64,000 nt of DNA, from positions 8,357,072 through 8,421,071 of the forward strand of contig CM026566.1 in NCBI GenBank assembly GCA_015143295.1, in the 5' to 3' direction. A program made the position numbers and the translations under genes. Positions 22,375-33,830 of the stretch are shown here, one piece after another (within the stretch, counting starts at the first letter, position 1; each line of letters begins with the position of its first letter). Under the pieces are notes generated by a model that was not told where the DNA came from, ran no database searches, and was given only the letters and a program-made list of their open reading frames with translations. The DNA is from Tetracentron sinense. Lineage: Eukaryota; Streptophyta; Magnoliopsida; Trochodendrales; Trochodendraceae.

Positions 22375-24508
22375 TGAAGGGAATCCAGATAAAAAATTTA
22401 TGCGGAAACTGGATCCCGATGATCTTTACACCATAGAAAGCAACTAATACTATCTACATGTTTTAGTAAAATTACCTCAGTGAATGATGTTCACTGATGA
22501 AGCAAAAACCAACTCGAACCGTCAGAACTCTTTATAGAGATTTCTCGAAGAAATACTCGAAGCTCAATCCTTGTTCTTCGCTATCCCCGCGAAGCATTTG
22601 AATCTTTACTTGGTCTTGAAGAAACAAAGAGAATGTTGAAAAATGTTGGGAGGGGCTCACGAAAATTGAAGGGGAGAGAAATCTCCCTTATAGCTCACGG
22701 TTTTAAGAGGAGAGAGAATTCTCTTCTTAAAAAATTAAATCACCCCACGGTTTGGGGTGTTGGGAATATATAGACTTTGAACAATTCAAATCCCAATCCA
22801 ATTAGGAAACATCCCTTAAAGAGAGTTACTAAATAATGATAACTCTTATCATTAATTAAAACAAACTTTCTAATTTAGATTTCATTTTCCTAAAAGGATT
22901 CCATAATTAAAGGGGGTGTATCTAATTCCTAGATTCTAAGAATCCCAACAAACTCCTAACTATTAGGATCCTAATCCAATTAGAAAACCCCTAAAAGGGT
23001 TGGGCGTGAGCTATAGGAGGGACCGTGAGCCCTAGTGCCTTGGTCTCCAAGTTTTAATAAAACTCCACTCTCTTCTCCTTTTTTCTTGCATTCCAAGTAT
23101 TGGAATTTAATTCCATAAAATAAGGAGTTAATAATCATTAATTAGTTAACTAATCAAATTAGGAAAGTTAAATGGGCGCCCCACCCTAGGTTTTAATCCA
23201 TGGGCTTGGGCCCACTAATAAGGTCCATACTATTATGGGTTTTATAGATATGGGTCAAACCCATTTCCCCTTATTTAGTGTTAATTAAATAATTATAATT
23301 ATTATCCTTTAATTTAAATTAACAATTAATTTAAACCATAGATTAACATTTAATCTATTTTATTTATTTATGATTAACATTTAATCATTTAAATTTTAGA
23401 TTACCATTTAATCTATTATTGAGCTTATATTTCTTATGTTAGCATCTCCACCAATTGCTCTGGGACATTCTAACCCTGGCTTACCCAATGTTATCCCATT
23501 GACCCTAAATAGGAATGTCATCGGAATTGCAAGTAACGTAAGATATCCGTGTTGCAATTGAATCCCAGTGTAAGAACATTAACCATTAAGGATCCCGCCA
23601 CATGAACTTTTTAATTCAATTGATTCTTCCAATAACAGTATCCTTAATAGGCCTTCAAGATTAATATACTATCTAACTCATAACCCATTGTACATCATCC
23701 AGGTTTCCAAGACATTTGATTAAGTCATGAGAAACATTTTCTCATGTAAAACATTTTGAGAAAAGCTTTTTATAATGTATAATATATTTTAATAAAATAT
23801 ATTTCAAACTTATTTTATTTCAAAATCACCTGCGCAAGATTTAAGCTTAATCGACTATCTTATCCAGAACTTGGATAATTTCTCAATTTAATGAGCATGG
23901 ATTTCTTGTTTAAAATTCATCATGACTCGAACAGCTTTCTGACTATCCAACTGTCACTGTATCGTAGTCCCTAAGGTAGAGAGTACTTTGGTGGAATCAA
24001 AACAGCCAGATTATTGCTCAGTTATAAATGAACTCATCAGATCTAAAGATCAATGAAACTATTCAATGTGCATGAGAGACCAACTATCTGATAGTATGTT
24101 TATGCAAGAGGTCTCTCATTGCATGCAATCAGTCAGTGTACATTTAAGTACCCATAAACTGATGTGTAGTCTCCACTACAATGTTTGAGATAAAACTACA
24201 TCTCAACCATTGAGAACATCTTAGCATTGTGGCAGCCATATAAGTGAAGTGCCCAGCTTCACCTATAGCTATGACTCTGTAAGGTATAAGGAATTGGAAA
24301 GTTATATCTGCCTGTGATAATCCAATCACATAACTTTCCTACAATATATCCTAAGGACCTTAATCGATATCTCATATCGTATAGATCATCTCATGATCAT
24401 GGTCAATTACCCATAATGAATTCACAATAGATAAAGAAGAAGTCTCTATTAATCAAATTAATAAGAATCTTATAATCTAAATGACTTTTCTGGGCATCCT
24501 GTCTAACA
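22375..24508 (-). mobile_element. Solo LTR (fossil) with 5-bp target duplication
   Basis: Read on the minus strand it starts TGTTAGACAGGATGCCC and ends GGATTCCCTTCA. A perfect 5-bp direct repeat AAAGA flanks it (22370-22374, 24509-24513). A TATA-like CTATATATTCCC reads leftwards near 22775-22786. About 2.1 kb, with no internal domain or second LTR. A truncated relative in the opposite orientation is at 39274-39855. Copia versus gypsy is not decided. Confidence 0.8.
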
Positions 24509-24531
24509 AAAGATTCTATTGACATTATAGT

Positions 24532-25882
24532 CATGGTTGTCAAGGCGACATGAGACGATGGACCCCTGGACACCTGAGGCGGTAGGTTAACGCGCCTAAG
24601 GCATCGCCTGATGAACTCTTTGCAGCAAAAATTCCCCTAATATGAGATCTATGTATGCTTTATTTCCTTGAATAAGGGCCCCTACAATTCATATAAATTG
24701 TAAAATCTTCATTTTTAAGATTCAAGTTTTGGGAAAAATAAAAATAGAACAAAAAAACAAACAGTCTACAATGATTCTTAAAAGGGAGGGAGAGAGTGAG
24801 GGGCTTTGGGGGACAAAAATAGAAAAATAACAAACTACAGTGACAGCCGAACAAGAGAGGGGGAGAAAGGGGAAGGAGAGGGAGAGTGTAAGATATAATA
24901 AAAAAAAATTGTTTGGGGGTCAATGTGACTATTGAACAAGGGAGAGAGAGAGAGTGGTAGAAAGGGAGAGGGCCTTACTTCTTAACTCTACGTTTTCTCT
25001 TCATTCTTCTCAATTATGCCCAAGAAATGTAATAAATAGACATACAATATATATGGTTATGGGGGCAATACTTATTTAAATTTTAAAACCCCTTCAAAAA
25101 TAAGTTTATGAGAGTTGTGGGGGGCATGGAGGGAAATTGGGGCATTGAAAGGTCTTTTTCTATTATTGGGCTGCCTAAGCCTAGCTGTATACCTGGACAC
25201 CTAGGCAATGCCTTTAACAACCGTACACAAACAGAGGGGGATTATATGGTCCACCCTCACACAGAAGAGAGAGAGAGACCAATTGGTCCACTCATTGAGC
25301 GAGAGAGATGACAGGTTAACATGAGGAAAAACATATTTGACACCATATAGTTTCTTGTTTCTTTTTTTCTTATCCACATAACTTCTTTTATTGGATAGAC
25401 AAACCCTAACAAATTATATGGTAAAAGACACGAGAAGCATATAAAATAATATGCCTTTTGGTTGACCAAACTACTATCTTCAAATAAAATAATTTTTTTG
25501 TACTCTTAAACAATATTAATATTACACCTAGCTCAAAGGCTCATCAGCACCATATTCTACTCAATCGATTGAATACACTCCGCAAACTACCTGAGGAACC
25601 AAACCAACTTACTTTTCTACAAACCTTTCAATTCATCCTCTCTAGAGGTGCTTCTCTTAACTAGTTGTTAAAGCTTCTGTTAACTCTTATCTAGGATCCG
25701 TAAGGAGAGAACTGGTACAATAACTCCTATTAAGACTGTATTGTAATTCTTCCTTGAGTATTAGCTTATATTAGATTTTTTAATAAAGACCGCTTAAGCG
25801 GTCAATCGCCTAAGCCCAGTAGAACGCCTAGACACCTAGGCGGCTGCCTGAGGCACCTGAAGCGACGCCTTTAACAACTATG
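24532..25882. mobile_element. Non-autonomous hAT-like element with AGGCGCCTAGGCG subterminal repeats
   Basis: Left terminus CATGGTTGTCAAGGCG and right terminus (reverse complement) CATAGTTGTTAAAGGCG are inverted repeats. Subterminal zones are rich in CGCCTAAGGC / GACACCTAGGCG, also seen inside at 25170-25225. An 8-bp flank ATTATAGT/CTTATAGT (24524-24531, 25883-25890) differs at one position, as expected of an aged hAT target duplication. The interior has GAGA tracts and no transposase. It sits only 18 bp from the solo LTR's target duplication. Confidence 0.7.
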
Positions 25883-26050
25883 CTTATAGTGTATAGATTC
25901 TGACAGATAGAAGCTTCTATTCAACATAGTTACCAAACACCCATATAATACTTTTAGAGAGGGTTACTATTTAAAATGGCGTACTTTTGTCATTTTATTT
26001 ATTATACGCATTTCGTCATATAATACACATTTAATATGAGACTTCGTATT

Positions 26051-26642
26051 GGTTCAATCCCTCTCCTCGATGGGTCTCCTGGAAGCCTCCTATGTGAGGT
26101 TATTTCATGTTGAACACGGATGGATCAGCTAAGGACTCTAGTAGTGGCTACAGCTGTATCATTAGGGACGAAGTGGGTACTCCTCTATTCGCAGTTGCCG
26201 ATGGAATTCCTAGTAGTTCTATTATTTCCATTGAGCTATACGCTATTCAGAGAGGTCTTCATATTGCTCGGGCTCTCCATATTGAAGATATTCAGATTGC
26301 TACAGACCCTTCTTGGGCTGTTAAATGCATCCTTAAGCAGTGTGTGTGGCCGTGGGATTGTTCCTTCATCCTCACTAATATTGAGCAATTGCTATCTCTC
26401 TTCCTTAGTTGGCAGATCTGCCATACTCCAAGAGAATCAAATGGTGCAGCCGATTTCCTTTCGAAATTTTGTAATACCGTGGGAGAAATCTCCTTCACTC
26501 TTTCGGTTTTCCCTCCTGCGTTAACTCATATTGTTCTAAAAGATGTATCGGGGCATAAATACCCTCGTCTGTAATCTCTTTAATTTTGTTAATTTATTAT
26601 GGTCGGGGTCCACCTAACCCCAGCTTTCCTCCCCCAAAAAAA
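26051..26642 (+). mobile_element. 5'-truncated LINE 3' end with target duplication
   Basis: Only the RNase H end and 3' UTR of an L1-type LINE remain. It ends CCCCCAAAAAAA and is flanked by TTCGTATT (26043-26050 and 26643-26650), the usual outcome of incomplete target-primed reverse transcription. The 3' UTR wording (GGGGTCCACCTAACCCC) differs from the LINE at 7528, so it is another subfamily. Confidence 0.78.
26107..26574 (+). pseudogene. LINE RNase H domain (isolated)
   Basis: A single 155-residue frame with a complete type-I RNase H layout: LNTDGSAKD (Asp), SIELYAIQRG (Glu), IQIATDPSW (Asp) and GAADFLSKF (Asp). All four acidic positions are kept. An in-frame stop lies just upstream (in WKPPM-stop-GYF), so the frame begins at a chance Met inside the former ORF2. 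Without RT or endonuclease it is a fragment of the truncated LINE rather than a host gene, although RNase H-like host genes of similar sequence exist in plants. Confidence 0.75.
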
Positions 26643-26867
26643 TTCGTATTAAACACATATAATATGCATATTTTTGTCGTAATTTTGTCATGTTAAACTC
26701 ATATTCCATATTAAATGATTATTATTAGATAATATCATGATTCTTATTTATTTATAATTATTAATTATTTTTTTAATTTTCCATACTTTTGTCGTGCTTT
26801 TGTCATATAACAATCCGTACTTCCCGAACGAATCATTGCCCTATTATACCCGTACTCGGTAACTATG

Positions 26868-29180
26868 TTATTTCATGAAAGACAACAAACAATACAAGAC
26901 ATGTAAAAATAATTATTTTCAGGAAATTTTTCATTTCAATGGGGATCTAAAAACCAACAGATTCACAAAATCTCCCAGTTCCCCTGTTATTTTAGTTAAC
27001 CTTATAGATTAAAATGTGTTTAAGAAGTATAATCCAAGTATCTAACACTTCTTACCCACCTCATATGAATTGTTAGAAAAAGAAACTCACTCGAAATCTT
27101 AGAAATCTATTTTGGAACATCTTTGTATAAGAAAAATGTCTTGAATTGCAGAAAGTTGAGTTCACCAGCAATTGGATTATGAATCATTAGTATCCCCTTC
27201 AGTTATCAAACATGTTCAAGCTAAATCACATTCCATATTTGAAATTAGCGCTAGTAGAGGCTGATGGGTAATAACTAATAAAATAGAAGCAAAGATCGAA
27301 AAGTTGAAGGGTCTCTATGAAAAGGTTCAAGAAAGGATAAAGAAATAACAAGAAGTATAAGGTAGCATTTGCAATGTCTAAAAATTAGAGCCTATTTGAC
27401 ATATTCTTAAAATAAGAGCTAAAATCGAAATAAGACTGCTTAATAAACATCTATTCTAAAGCTCCACATTTTACACATTAGCATCTTGCCTCTTTCAAAA
27501 GTGATAAAAGTTTACTCTTAAAAACAGATTATATTTTGCTAAAGCGGGTAGACATTTTAAAGTCATTTACATTGATTTAACGTCCCTTTTTTCCTTTAAT
27601 TTTTTTTATTTCCTACTATACCTTTATTCTAACTACAGTTTGTATTATTTTAGTAAAAGACACAAATGCCCCTCAAATAAGTACTAAACAAGCTATTAAA
27701 AAATAAGAAATTATTTTAGTTTATACCAAACAACTTTTATTGTATGAAAAGACCTACAAAAATAAGATCTAATAAAATAACTCTTATGAGTTTAGATAAG
27801 ATTTTCCAAACGCCACTAAGAAAATTGCAAATGCATAATATAAGGAGAAAGTGTACAAGGAAGATGATTTTGCAATGGTGTACTTGCAAAAAGAAAATTT
27901 TCTGATAGGAGCATACCACAAGCTCAATTACAAGGAAATTGGATTATGCCACATATTATGGAGGTATGGCATAGTCTATCTGGTCAGTTAACAAGGAAGT
28001 TTAGGAATGTGACTAACATTGATCATGTTGATATTTTCAAATTATCATGCTAGGGCAAAGCATGACAACCACCATGGTCAATCAGAAGTTCTAAACTAGA
28101 TGGAGTTTACCTCTCAACCATGTCCTCATTATGACCCGTAAAGAATTCATCAAGATTAGGAATTTTGTTGGGTTAGACTAGAGTTGTGACAACTTAAAGT
28201 TGCTTAAAAGATATATTAGGAAGGTTGCGCTAATTTTGCAGGAGAGTTTCTTTAGCTTACAACTTTAGGCCTTTTTTAGGTGTGATAAATCTAAAAATGG
28301 GGATGCACAAGATTTTCTTTTTTAAGCAAGCTTATTTCAATTTACTCAAATATAGCTTTATGCCTAAAATTATGAATATGAATTAAACATCAACTACTTG
28401 ATTTTCATTCATTTCACAACCTACCCACTTCTTGTGAGATCTTTGGCAGAACTGCCATTTGTTTGCATCAAAATGGGAATAATACCATAAATCTAGTCTT
28501 TCAGATGCATCTTGGTCGCAATTCATTCCGAGATGGGATGATTCCCTATCCAGATTAAGGGTAAATCCTTCAAGGTGATAAAGACTTGTTTAAGAACCAC
28601 ATTCAAATCCGATAGTAAATACCTTCGGCCGAGAACTTCTGAATAGTGCAAGTAAAAGAAACAATGTACACAGAATTATAAATTGGATCAATAATTTCCA
28701 ACATCAATTAACTACAAGGAGTGATCGCGTAGTCGATTGGTCTTTCATCAACTACTATATACATCCCAATCAAATTGAAAGAGGAATGATTTCCCAATTT
28801 ATTTCAACAGAGAAGCTGTAAAAGATTACAGATCGACAGTAGCTGAAACGAGTAATAATTTATTTAAAAAAACAGATTTCATTCAAGAGATTTTCGCAGA
28901 AAATTTAATCAAGAACATTACAGATGATCTGAAACCTAACCTTCAAAAGACGCAATCCCAATCGAGCTCCAGGGGCTGCAATTCGAGGAAGAATAGGTAG
29001 TGAAAGAGTCGCTTTCGATGGCAGAGATGGAAGAAAGAGGAAAACGTGGCTCTATTCTGATGGGAAATGATTTTTTGGATCTCGATGATTGGCTACTGCG
29101 AGCGTCACTGGTGGAAATCCTCTCACGTCATTAGTGATGCTGGCTGGACCCAACTGCACATTTGATTGATATGCATGAGA
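26868..29180. other. AT-rich sequence; possible undetected minus-strand 5' exon near 28950-29060
   Basis: No domain-bearing frame over 2.3 kb. 27390-27960 has MITE-like inverted words (AAACAAGCT..TTAAAAAATAAG) without clear ends. At 28950-29060 the composition changes to a GC-richer, leader-like tract; on the minus strand it reads ...CGACTCTTTCACTACC... and then GAAGGTTAG, which could be a non-coding first exon with a splice donor, while on the plus strand there is a 38-codon frame (29018-29134) of no known family. Neither reading is supported enough to call a gene. Confidence 0.3.
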
Positions 29181-29508
29181 GAGATTCTCCGTGTTCAATC
29201 GCAGCCACAAGTCAGCACGTGTCCCTTTTAATCCCTAATAAGTGTCCCTTTTAATCCCTAATAACTGTGGTTAAGATTAATTAACCTTTATGATTAAACA
29301 ATATAACCTTGGTTTTAGAAAAAAATATTAAACCTAAAGGTTAAAAATTCTTAACTAGAGTTAATATTTTTCTAAAAAATAAGGTTATATTGTTAAATCC
29401 CAAGTGTTAGTGAATCTTAACCATAGTTAATAAAGGTTACCCATGTTGACTTGTTGGTTTAACTGAACTTTGGGGGAATTCGGTTGCAATTGACTGTAAT
29501 CCAATCTC
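29181..29508. mobile_element. MITE related to the 1542-1825 element
   Basis: Arms GAGATTCTCCGTGTTCAATCGCAGCC and (reverse complement of the right end) GAGATTGGATTACAGTCAATTGCAACC, plus inner arms CCTTTTAATCCCTAATAAC / GTTAATAAAGG and AATATAACCTTGG / AAGGTTATATT. Layout and inner words match the MULE-type MITE at 1542. A convincing target duplication is not visible. Confidence 0.65.
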
Positions 29509-29539
29509 TGTGAGGATATCCCATCATGTAGGTAAATAA

Positions 29540-30062
29540 ACTTAGGGTTGCACATAAGTCAAACTAGCTCGACGGCTCAACTCAGCTCGACTCATTTAAG
29601 TCAAGCTCAAGCTTGCATTTTAAGCTCGAATGAATCAAGCCAAGCTTTTATTTGAGCTTCAATGTTTAAACAAGCCAAGATCAAGGCAAACCCTATTTGA
29701 TTTGGCTTGGCTCAAAGCTTGACTTTTTTTAGGGCTCAATTCGGCTTACGCTCAACTCAGTTCGACTTGAAGCTCGCCTCGTTTAGTATATAGATTGTAA
29801 TAATTTGAACTTATAACAAATAAGTTTAAGAGATAATAGTAACAAAAAAAAACTTAAGAAGTATTCATCGAATCAAGGGACTACTCCCAAATCTTATTTT
29901 CCTATATGATTTTTTTTTTTTTTTTTTTGTAGTTTCTTATTATAATTTATTTATTTATAAACACTTTTCTTAAATTTATGTAAAATTAAACAAAATATTC
30001 TGTGATTTAAGTTGGAGCCAACCAGAACTCGGCTCGGCTTAAATAAAGTTCGAGCTCAAACG
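29540..30062. repeat. AGCTCGA/CAAGCTC-rich repeat, possible hAT-like element
   Basis: Both ends are dense in AGCTCGA, CAAGCTCAAGC and GGCTCGGCTT words in opposite orientation, with an AT-rich core holding a T run (29913-29929). This is a known look of non-autonomous plant hAT elements, but termini and target duplication were not resolved. Confidence 0.35.
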
Positions 30063-30490
30063 GAACTAACACACTTGCTTGTACAGTTGCCCAAGTTCTG
30101 CAAGGGTCGGTCGACCAGCCAGGAGGGGCAGTCGACCGGCTGGCTCAGGGGGACTACTGTTCACCTTTTTTTTTTTTTTCCAATTTTCATACAGTTAGTC
30201 GATCAGGGTTGGGGTCGTTTGACTGGCTGTGACCACAATCCACTGTTGGTCCCTTTTTAATACAGTTGGTTGACCGGGGTGGAGGTCGGTCGACCGGCTG
30301 TGCTAATTTTCCTTTGAATTCTTCTTTTTCTTTTCTTTTCTTCCATTCTAACCTTGGTTAATTTGTTTTAAACTTCTTAAACCTACCATAACCTTAATTA
30401 ACACTTGAACTCACAAATAAACAAGTCAATTTGACTAAAATGCCCTTGAAGAGTGGGGTAATTACACAGAAAGAAATCCAAGTCTCTACA
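30063..30490 (-). mobile_element. Gypsy LTR part next to polypurine tract (fossil)
   Basis: On the minus strand the LTR begins TGTAGAGACTTGG at 30490, directly after a polypurine tract (GGGGGGA at 30491-30505). It carries a palindrome cluster with CGGTCGACCGG cores (30107-30125, 30131-30140, 30275-30297). The far end of the LTR was not found. It is the 3' LTR of the broken minus-strand element continuing at 30506-31125 and 37495-39232. Confidence 0.65.
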
Positions 30491-30505
30491 TCCTCCCCCC
30501 TTATG

Positions 30506-31125
30506 AGAATTTCATCCCCGAAATTTACGTACCTTAGTCAAATAGATGAGGGTACTTTGCTCAGACTTCATCCTCACGCTCCCACGTCGCTTCATCGCGA
30601 GAATGATGCTTTCATTATAATAGCACCAAGGGAATGACCTTAGTGCGCAAGACTTGCTCTCTCTAGTCCAGGATTTGAGCCGGTTGCTCAACTAGAGTCA
30701 AATGTTCCCGAATCTCTAACGGTTCCAAATCAATGACGTGCGAAGGGTTCGAAATATATTTCTTCAACATGGAGATGTGGAAGACATTATGCACATTTTC
30801 CATGTGAGGTGGCAAGGTGACCTGATAAACAACTTCCCCGACCCGCGTGATGATCTCAAAAGGACCCACATATCTCGGGTTGAGCTTGCCTCACTTACCA
30901 AACCTCATTATGCCCTTTGTAGGCGAGATCTTGACGAACACATAGTCTCCAACTTGGAATTCAAGATCCCCCCGGTGAGTGTCAGCATAGCTTTTCTGCG
31001 TACTCTGAGTTGTTTTCAACCTCTCTATGATCAACTGAATTCTATCCATAGTCTAACCAACGAGCTCGGGATCCAGAAGCTTCGTTTCACCAACTTCGTC
31101 CCAACACAAAGGTGAACGACAACTC
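30506..31125 (-). pseudogene. Gypsy integrase C-terminus / chromodomain-like region (fossil)
   Basis: The minus-strand frame 30663-30869 reads GPFEIITRVGEVVYQVTLPP and NVFHISMLKKYISNPSHVID, the typical C-terminal integrase end of chromovirus-type Ty3/gypsy elements (Del/Tekay-like). It matches the same region of the element at 46137-46585. It belongs with 37495-39232; the two parts are separated by about 6.3 kb of inserted material. Confidence 0.8.
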
Positions 31126-31132
31126 ACAACAA

Positions 31133-31330
31133 CACTAAAGCCCTTTAGAGGCGGTTTTTTAGCGGCGGTTAAATAAAAGTACTGTAGCTATATATTATCT
31201 GGGATGGCGGTATTATAATACCGCCGTAGATTTCTGTTTTCGGCACAAAATCAACGGCAGTTTGTGAATCACCGTCGTGAATAATAATAATCAACGACGG
31301 TTATTTACTAAACCGTCGTTGAAATAGTTC
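31133..31330. mobile_element. CACTA-like transposon end with subterminal palindromes
   Basis: Begins CACTAAAGCCC at 31133 and continues with GGCGGTTTTTTAGCGGCGG. Inside are strong palindromes: GGCGGTATTATAATACCGCC near 31205-31225 and AACGACGG/CCGTCGTT arms at 31294-31322. This is the usual layout of a plant En/Spm (CACTA) end. The opposite end was not found before the gypsy pol resumes near 37495, so the element may be truncated. Confidence 0.5.
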
Positions 31331-31369
31331 CCTCCATCACTTTTGGTTTCCCGCCAAACCATTCCCCAT

Positions 31370-31728
31370 TTCTCCTTTCCTTGTGCGATTTTCTTCTACT
31401 CTCCCCTCTCCCCTCTTCCCTTCTCCTGCTCTTGTGTTCTCCGGCCATCTCCACCACCTTCGTCACGGTAGCCACCACCCTCTACGGCCATCTCCACCAC
31501 TGTCAATGCCTCCAACACCCTCAACAGTAAGGTCTCTCTCTCCCTGGTTTTCTCTCTCTCAATCCCTCTCTCTATGCAGCTCCACCACCCCCGGCCACCT
31601 CTGTGCAGCTCCACCACCCTCAACGGCCCCACCACCCTCAACGGCCTCAACGGTAAGGTTTCTCTCTCTCCCTAGTTCTTTCTCTCTCTGTGTAATCTCT
31701 CTCAATCCCTCTCTCTATGCAGCTCTGG
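31370..31728 (+). repeat. Exon-intron-like CT-rich tandem units, continued after the solo LTR at 34184
   Basis: Two to three repeats of a ~150-170-bp unit with CAGCTCCACCACC...CAACGGTAAGG, a CTCTCTCTCC tract and CTCTATGCAG. Each looks like a short exon followed by GTAAG...GCAG. A third partial unit resumes at 34184 (CCACCTCTGTGTAGCTCCACC...GGTAATC). The unit may be a host-gene leader captured by the CACTA-like element; the frame at 31383-31760 is proline/serine-rich low complexity and not called. Confidence 0.4.
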
Positions 31729-32020
31729 TGTCGCGACCCAAAACCCACCCTAGGAGTTAGAGTGAACTTTGGATGACTAATCATGACTTGCTTGACAACT
31801 AACCTGCAAAACCCACAGAGCATATACAATAGAGGATATAAACAGCGGAAACATACTCTACATAGCACAGCGGAAGACTACCAAACCTCTATGTATATAC
31901 ATACGCAAATCCAAGTTTATACAAAAAGTCTCCAAAAGAAAGTGCGGACATGCCCGCCAAAATACATGAATCTAACTCTCATCTCACCCACAGCTAATCC
32001 ACTCAGAATCTAGTCACCAC

Positions 32021-32140
32021 CTACTGATAACCCTCTACGGGAGGTTCCTCCAAAGGCTCCTCGGCGTACTCCTCTTCCACCCATGGACCAGGAGCACAAA
32101 CATCAAATGGGGCAGCAGCTCCCTTAGAACCTGCCGACAT
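32021..32140 (-). CDS. Small LTR-encoded frame, MSAG type (family A, copy 1)
   Basis: 39 codons, uninterrupted: starts MSAGSKGAAAPFDVCAP, goes on GPWVEEEYAEEPLEEPP and ends VEGYQ. It is acidic (about eleven Glu/Asp) with Pro-rich spacing; no signal peptide, membrane segment or known domain is visible. The start codon lies 10 nt after a conserved stem GCTGAG/CTCAGC (32151-32171). Four other LTR copies in the window carry the same frame, two of them in a clearly different family, and differences are mostly synonymous or conservative. That pattern suggests translation, but no product is known to me. Alternative: the GGCAGGT at codons 3-5 is a splice donor and the similarity is only shared ancestry. 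Confidence 0.5.
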   Translation of the reverse strand: MSAGSKGAAAPFDVCAPGPWVEEEYAEEPLEEPPVEGYQ

Positions 32141-32489
32141 AAGAAGTACGGCTGAGCATGGAATACTCAGCGGGTACTAAATACTAACCAACAATTATAG
32201 CGTAGAAATAGCAATACATAATCAGGAGCAATTCATATATGTCAAACAGAAACAATTCACATCATACAAGGAAGTAAAGCAATTTATAATCATGCTTGTA
32301 ATTCGTAGAAAACCGATAAATCCTCTTGAAACATCGTGCACTTGACTTGGCTTGAAATATCTTTTTGTACTTGAAAGCTTGTCATGTCTATCTTGCTTGA
32401 TTCTTGTATGTCGTGTCATGTCATGCATGTCATGCGTGCTTGCTTGTGATCATGTAACTTGTGAGATATCCTTGTGAGATGTCCTTGTG

Positions 32490-32680
32490 AGATGCCTTGA
32501 GAGGGAAGGGAGACCCTTCTTTATGCAATGCACTTGTGAGGGAAGGGAGACCCTTCTTTATGATATGTATGTACTTGCGAGGGAAGGGAGACCCTTCTTA
32601 ATGATATGTATGTACTTGCGAGGGAAGGGAGACCCTTCTTTATGATATGCACTTGTGAGTGAGGGGAGACCCCTCGTGGA
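32490..32680 (-). repeat. Leader hairpin array, GAAGGG/CCCTTC stems
   Basis: Four units of about 45-60 bp, each with GAAGGG-3 nt-CCCTTC (on the minus strand GAAGGGTCTCCCTTC). Located in the transcribed part of the LTR, downstream of the stem CATATC/GATATG (about 32720-32738). Confidence 0.7.
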
Positions 32681-33597
32681 ATGTTGGTTCTTGTCTTCTT
32701 GTGAAAAGCGAGGTAAAACATATCTTAGGATATGTCCCACCTCTAACCATGTTCTTGAAACCTCGATAAATCATGTCATGCATGCCGTGCTCGTGGGAAA
32801 CCGTGTACATACTTGCAATTAAATCTAAAGATGACATTTGGGTAATTTCACAACACACATAACATTACAGATTGAGCAATTCAATATTCATAGCATTTAG
32901 GGAAAGCAGGAAACACACTATCATAGTCCCTAGCAATATTCATAATTCATTAGGCATGCATTTCCTAATTTACAGCTCACTGTATTCACCTTGGCATTTC
33001 ATCAAACATGGTGTGTTCATTATGGATTTACCCTACAACATGCTTTTCTAGATGGTTTTTCTCAAATCATACATGTATGTTCATTATTGGAATAATGCCC
33101 TTCCCCATTTGTTCATCACACACCACCATTGGCATCCAGTCGCCCATTCCATCTCCATTCTCCATTAACACCCATTCACAACCATTCACCACCATTCATC
33201 TCATAGCACATGAATAATGAAAGATAATAAAGGGGAAAGGAGGGGAAAGAAGAACTATAACTAGGAGGGTAGTAAAAAGTACCGACTTTGAAGAGGTGAG
33301 GAAGAAACCCTCTTTCCAAATGACTGTGTAGCTGCTGCCCTAGCTTGGATCGCGAGCTCCACAATGCCTGAACTGAAATCTTGAAGAAAACGGGCTTGAG
33401 GTTGATCTAGGGTTTCAAAACCCTTTGATTTCTCTCCAAAATGGAAACCCTAGGTTGGAATCGCCTTCTCCTCTTTCTTCTATTCTCTCAAACTCTCTAA
33501 GTGTCGAATGATGCCCTAAAGGCTCGGGTTAAACTCTTAAGGTAAGAGTGAACTGACCAAAAGATCGTAATACCCTTACTGGGATTTCTGCAATGAC

Positions 33598-33830
33598 GCG
33601 AGGACCGTGAATAGTGCTGAACACATTGTGTCGTGAATAGTGCCCACTCGTTGTGCGGTGAACAGTGCCAACTCGTGGTGCTGTGAACAGTGCCAACTCG
33701 TGGTGCTGTGAATAGTGCCAACTCGTGGTGTTGTGAATAGTGCCAACTCGTGGTGCTATGAATAGTGCCAACTCGTGGTGTTGTGAATAGTGCCAACTCG
33801 TGGTGCTGTGAATAGTGCCAAACACGTTGT
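33598..33830 (-). repeat. 25-bp tandem array in LTR U3
   Basis: About eight copies of GTGAA(T/C)AGTGCCAACTCGTGGTGCT with few differences. It occupies the LTR position where the related copies at 46586 and 61736 hold ACCGATCGATCGGT palindromes, directly beside the shared ~55-bp block. Confidence 0.85.

Larger units (their letters stand above)
25925..26867. mobile_element. TIR element interrupted by a LINE fragment
   Basis: Left CATAGTTACCAAACACCC and right (reverse complement) CATAGTTACCGAGTACGGG are inverted. Both arms also share ATTTTGTCAT/ATACGCATTT-type AT-rich text. The interior is split by the LINE fragment at 26051-26642. The superfamily is not clear. Confidence 0.55.

Noticed and set aside
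26107-26574. Host RNase H-like gene
   Set aside because: Sits in a 5'-truncated LINE with A tail and TTCGTATT target duplication, with an in-frame stop just upstream.
28950-29134. Possible small gene or 5' exon
   Set aside because: Composition and a GAAG/GTTAG donor-like site are suggestive on the minus strand, but no downstream coding exon was found; the plus-strand 38-codon frame has no relative known to me.
31383-31760. 125-codon Ser/Pro-rich frame
   Set aside because: CT-rich low-complexity tract with intron-like borders, broken into by the solo LTR at 31729.
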